Assembly (NCBI RefSeq): GCF_003148825.1
Contig: NZ_QGGZ01000004.1
Location: forward strand, 372,001-436,000
DNA length: 64,000 nucleotides
From: Streptomyces sp. CG 926
GTDB taxonomy: Bacteria; Actinomycetota; Actinomycetes; Streptomycetales; Streptomycetaceae
Direction: 5' to 3'
Shown piece by piece: positions 62,095-64,000 of this stretch (position 1 is its first letter; every line of letters begins with the position of its first letter). The notes below the pieces were generated by a model. That model saw only the letters and a program-made list of their open reading frames with translations, was not told the DNA's origin and did not search any database. Both the position numbers and the translations under genes were made by a program.

Positions 62095-64000
62095 GGTACG
62101 CCGCCTTCTGCGACGCCGACCGCTGGTTCTACGACGCGCCGTACCGGCGCGCCGAGGAGAACTACCCGGCCGCGCTCGCCCCCGTACCGGCGGGGTGGCA
62201 GACGCACCGCAGCGGGGACTGGCTGGCGCTGCGGCCCGTCGACGCCCGGCTTCCCTCCCAGGGCTGGAAGATCCATGTCTCGGCCTGCCTGGACAACGCC
62301 GAGTCCGTCCTCGAACGGGTCCGCCTCTACTGCGTGGAGCGCCGGATCGCATTCAAGTTCGTGCCGAGCCGGTACCTGCTGCACCTGCGCAACGCGAAGT
62401 ACGCCGACCGGGCGGCGAGCGGGAAGTTCCTCACCGTGTACCCGGCGGACGAGGAGCAGTGCCGGAGCGTCGCCGAGGACCTCGACGCGCTGCTGGCCGG
62501 GGAGCCGGGCCCGTACATCCTCAGCGACCTGCGCTGGAACGACGGCCCCGTGCACCTGCGGTACGGGAGTTTCACGCTGCGGCACTGCTACGACGACCGC
62601 GGTGAACTCGTCCCGGCGATCGAGACCCCGGACGGCCGGCTCGTTCCGGACCCGCGGGGTCCGGTGTTCCAGCCGCCCGAGTGGGTCGAGATGCCCGCCT
62701 TCCTGGCGCCCCATCTGGCCCGGCGGGCCGCCGTCACCCTCGAAGGTCTTCCGTACACGGTCGAACGGGCCCTGCACTTCTCCAACGGCGGCGGTGTCTA
62801 CGCCGGCCGTGACGTGCGTACCGGCGAGCCGGTCGTCCTCAAGGAAGCGCGTCCCTTCGCGGGACTCGCGGCCGACGGAGCGGACGCCGTCACCCGGCTG
62901 CACCGTGAACGCAGGGCTCTGGAGCAGCTGGCCGGGCTGGACTGCGTACCCGCGGTGCACGGCGCCTTCACCGTGGGCGACCACCACTTCCTGGTGATGC
63001 AGTACCTGGAGGGCAAGCCCCTCAACACCTACTTCGCCCGCCGGCACCCGTTGATCGAGGCGGACCCCGATCCGGCGGAGCTCGCGGAATACACCCGGTG
63101 GGCACTGGAGGTCCATCGGCGGGTGACGGCGGCCGTGGAGGCGGTGCACGCCCGCGGCATCGTCTTCAACGACCTGCACCTGTTCAACATCATGGTCGCG
63201 GAGGACGAGGCGACCGGCGGGATGTCGGTGGCGCTGCTCGACTTCGAGGCGGCCGCCCAGGTGGACGAGGGGCTCCGGCAGACCGTCGCCAACCCGGCGT
63301 TCGTCGCCCCGGCCGGCCGACGCGGTGTCGCCGTCGACCGGTACGCCCTGGCCTGCCTGCGGCTCGCCCTGTTCCTTCCGCTGACCAGCCTGCTGGTGCT
63401 GGACCGGGCCAAGGCGGCGCACCTGGCCGACATCGCCGCCGAGCAGTTCCCGGTGCCCCGTGCGTTCCTCGACGAGGCTGTACGGGAGATCCTCGCGGAC
63501 CCCGGCTCCGTCGAGGGCTCCCGCCCCGAGGACGGCTCCGGCTCGTACGCCGCCTCCCGCGCGGGTTCCGCCAGGCGCGCGGCCGTACCCCGCGCCCTTG
63601 CCTATCTGCCCGTCGAACCGGGCGACCGGGAGGCCGCCTGTGCTTCGATGACGGCGGCCATCCGGGCGAGCGCCACCTTCGACCGTGAGGACCGCCTCTT
63701 CCCGGGGGACCCGGCCCAGTTCGCCACCGCCGGCGGCGGAACCGGCTTCGGTCACGGAGCGGCCGGTGTGCTGTACGCGCTCTCCGAGACGGGCGCCGAC
63801 CCGTGGCCCGAGGCCGAGGAATGGCTGCTGGCCCGGACCAAGGAACCGGCCTCCGGCATGCCGCTGGGTTTCTACGACGGCCTCGCCGGTCTCGCGTGGA
63901 CCCTGGAGCGGCTCGGCCATCGCGACCGGGCGTTGGCCCTGGCCGAACAACTGCTGGGCCAGCCCTGGCAGTCGGCCGGACCCGACCTGCACGGCGGACT
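62095..64000 (+). CDS. lanKC: class III lanthipeptide synthetase (LanKC/RamC-type), 3' end outside the window
   Basis: At least 635 aa are visible; the gene runs off the window. The N-terminal lyase-like region starts K-G-Y-A-A-F-C-D-A-D-R-W-F-Y, as in RamC/AmfT proteins. A protein-kinase-like domain (about residues 215-470) has V-V-L-K-E-A near 245, the catalytic-loop D360 in V-F-N-D-L-H-L-F-N and D-F-E near 383. The cyclase-like LanC domain begins G-G-G-T-G-F-G-H-G-A-A-G near 545. Such enzymes phosphorylate Ser/Thr of a precursor, eliminate phosphate and cyclise with Cys to form lanthionine or labionin rings. GAGGGAG lies 5 nt before the GTG at 62095. Precursor and export genes are probably downstream, outside the window. 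Confidence 0.92.

Overview
The window is about 72% GC, with GC-rich third codon positions, many GTG and TTG starts and stop/start overlaps. Its gene content (conservon, SpoIIE-type phosphatase, anti-sigma-type ATPase, class III lanthipeptide synthetase, RacP-like and DUF6192-like genes) points to a Streptomyces chromosome. I saw no rRNA, tRNA or CRISPR array.

Layout. 0.4-6.1 kb: secreted proteins (GH15-like hydrolase, lipoprotein, PIG-L deacetylase, a conserved secreted protein). 6.2-15.1 kb: a compact biosynthetic locus with SbnA-like and SbnB-like enzymes for L-2,3-diaminopropionate (Dap), a truncated-C/A/T NRPS, a separate carrier domain fused to a Pls-type membrane/beta-helix terminal domain, and a TauD/SyrP-like oxygenase. 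15.4-23.5 kb: a MacB/FtsX-type ABC system with two permeases and two ATPases, one fused to an AbrB-like domain. 23.5-31.9 kb: DUF4232-like lipoprotein, HTH/membrane protein, a three-gene redox signalling operon (receiver-flavoprotein, cNMP-sensor kinase, UBP zinc finger), DJ-1 and flavodoxin proteins, enoyl-CoA hydratase. 31.9-36.2 kb: two-component system, small secreted protein, and an SDR/TetR pair with a palindromic operator.

36.6-40.9 kb is a five-gene conservon ending in a P450 without the ExxR arginine; cvnC has a TTA codon. Facing it is a terpene synthase with a methyltransferase (41.0-43.1 kb). 43.7-45.8 kb holds a SpoIIE-type phosphatase and two small proteins. At 45.8-50.7 kb a lysR gene is split by a 4,042-bp insertion flanked by a 7-bp direct repeat (CACTGAG). 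Removing the insertion and one repeat restores a 300-codon LysR frame, divergent from a serine/threonine dehydratase-like gene. The insertion carries an ATPase, an IS5-type transposase, RacP-like and DUF6192-like genes and a twin zinc-ribbon protein.

51.8-60.6 kb: a polyprenyl diphosphate synthase, then a small lipid or polyketide-like locus (lipase-like protein, P450-like protein with a degenerate haem loop, KAS III, PlsC-like acyltransferase, ACP, KAS II) and two small genes. 60.7-64.0 kb: a double TerD-domain protein and a class III lanthipeptide synthetase cut by the window end.

The strongest candidates for something undescribed are the Dap NRPS locus with its separated Pls-type terminal module, the precise 4-kb insertion in lysR, and the KAS/P450-like locus. 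All functional assignments come from reading motifs and gene context; no database search was run.
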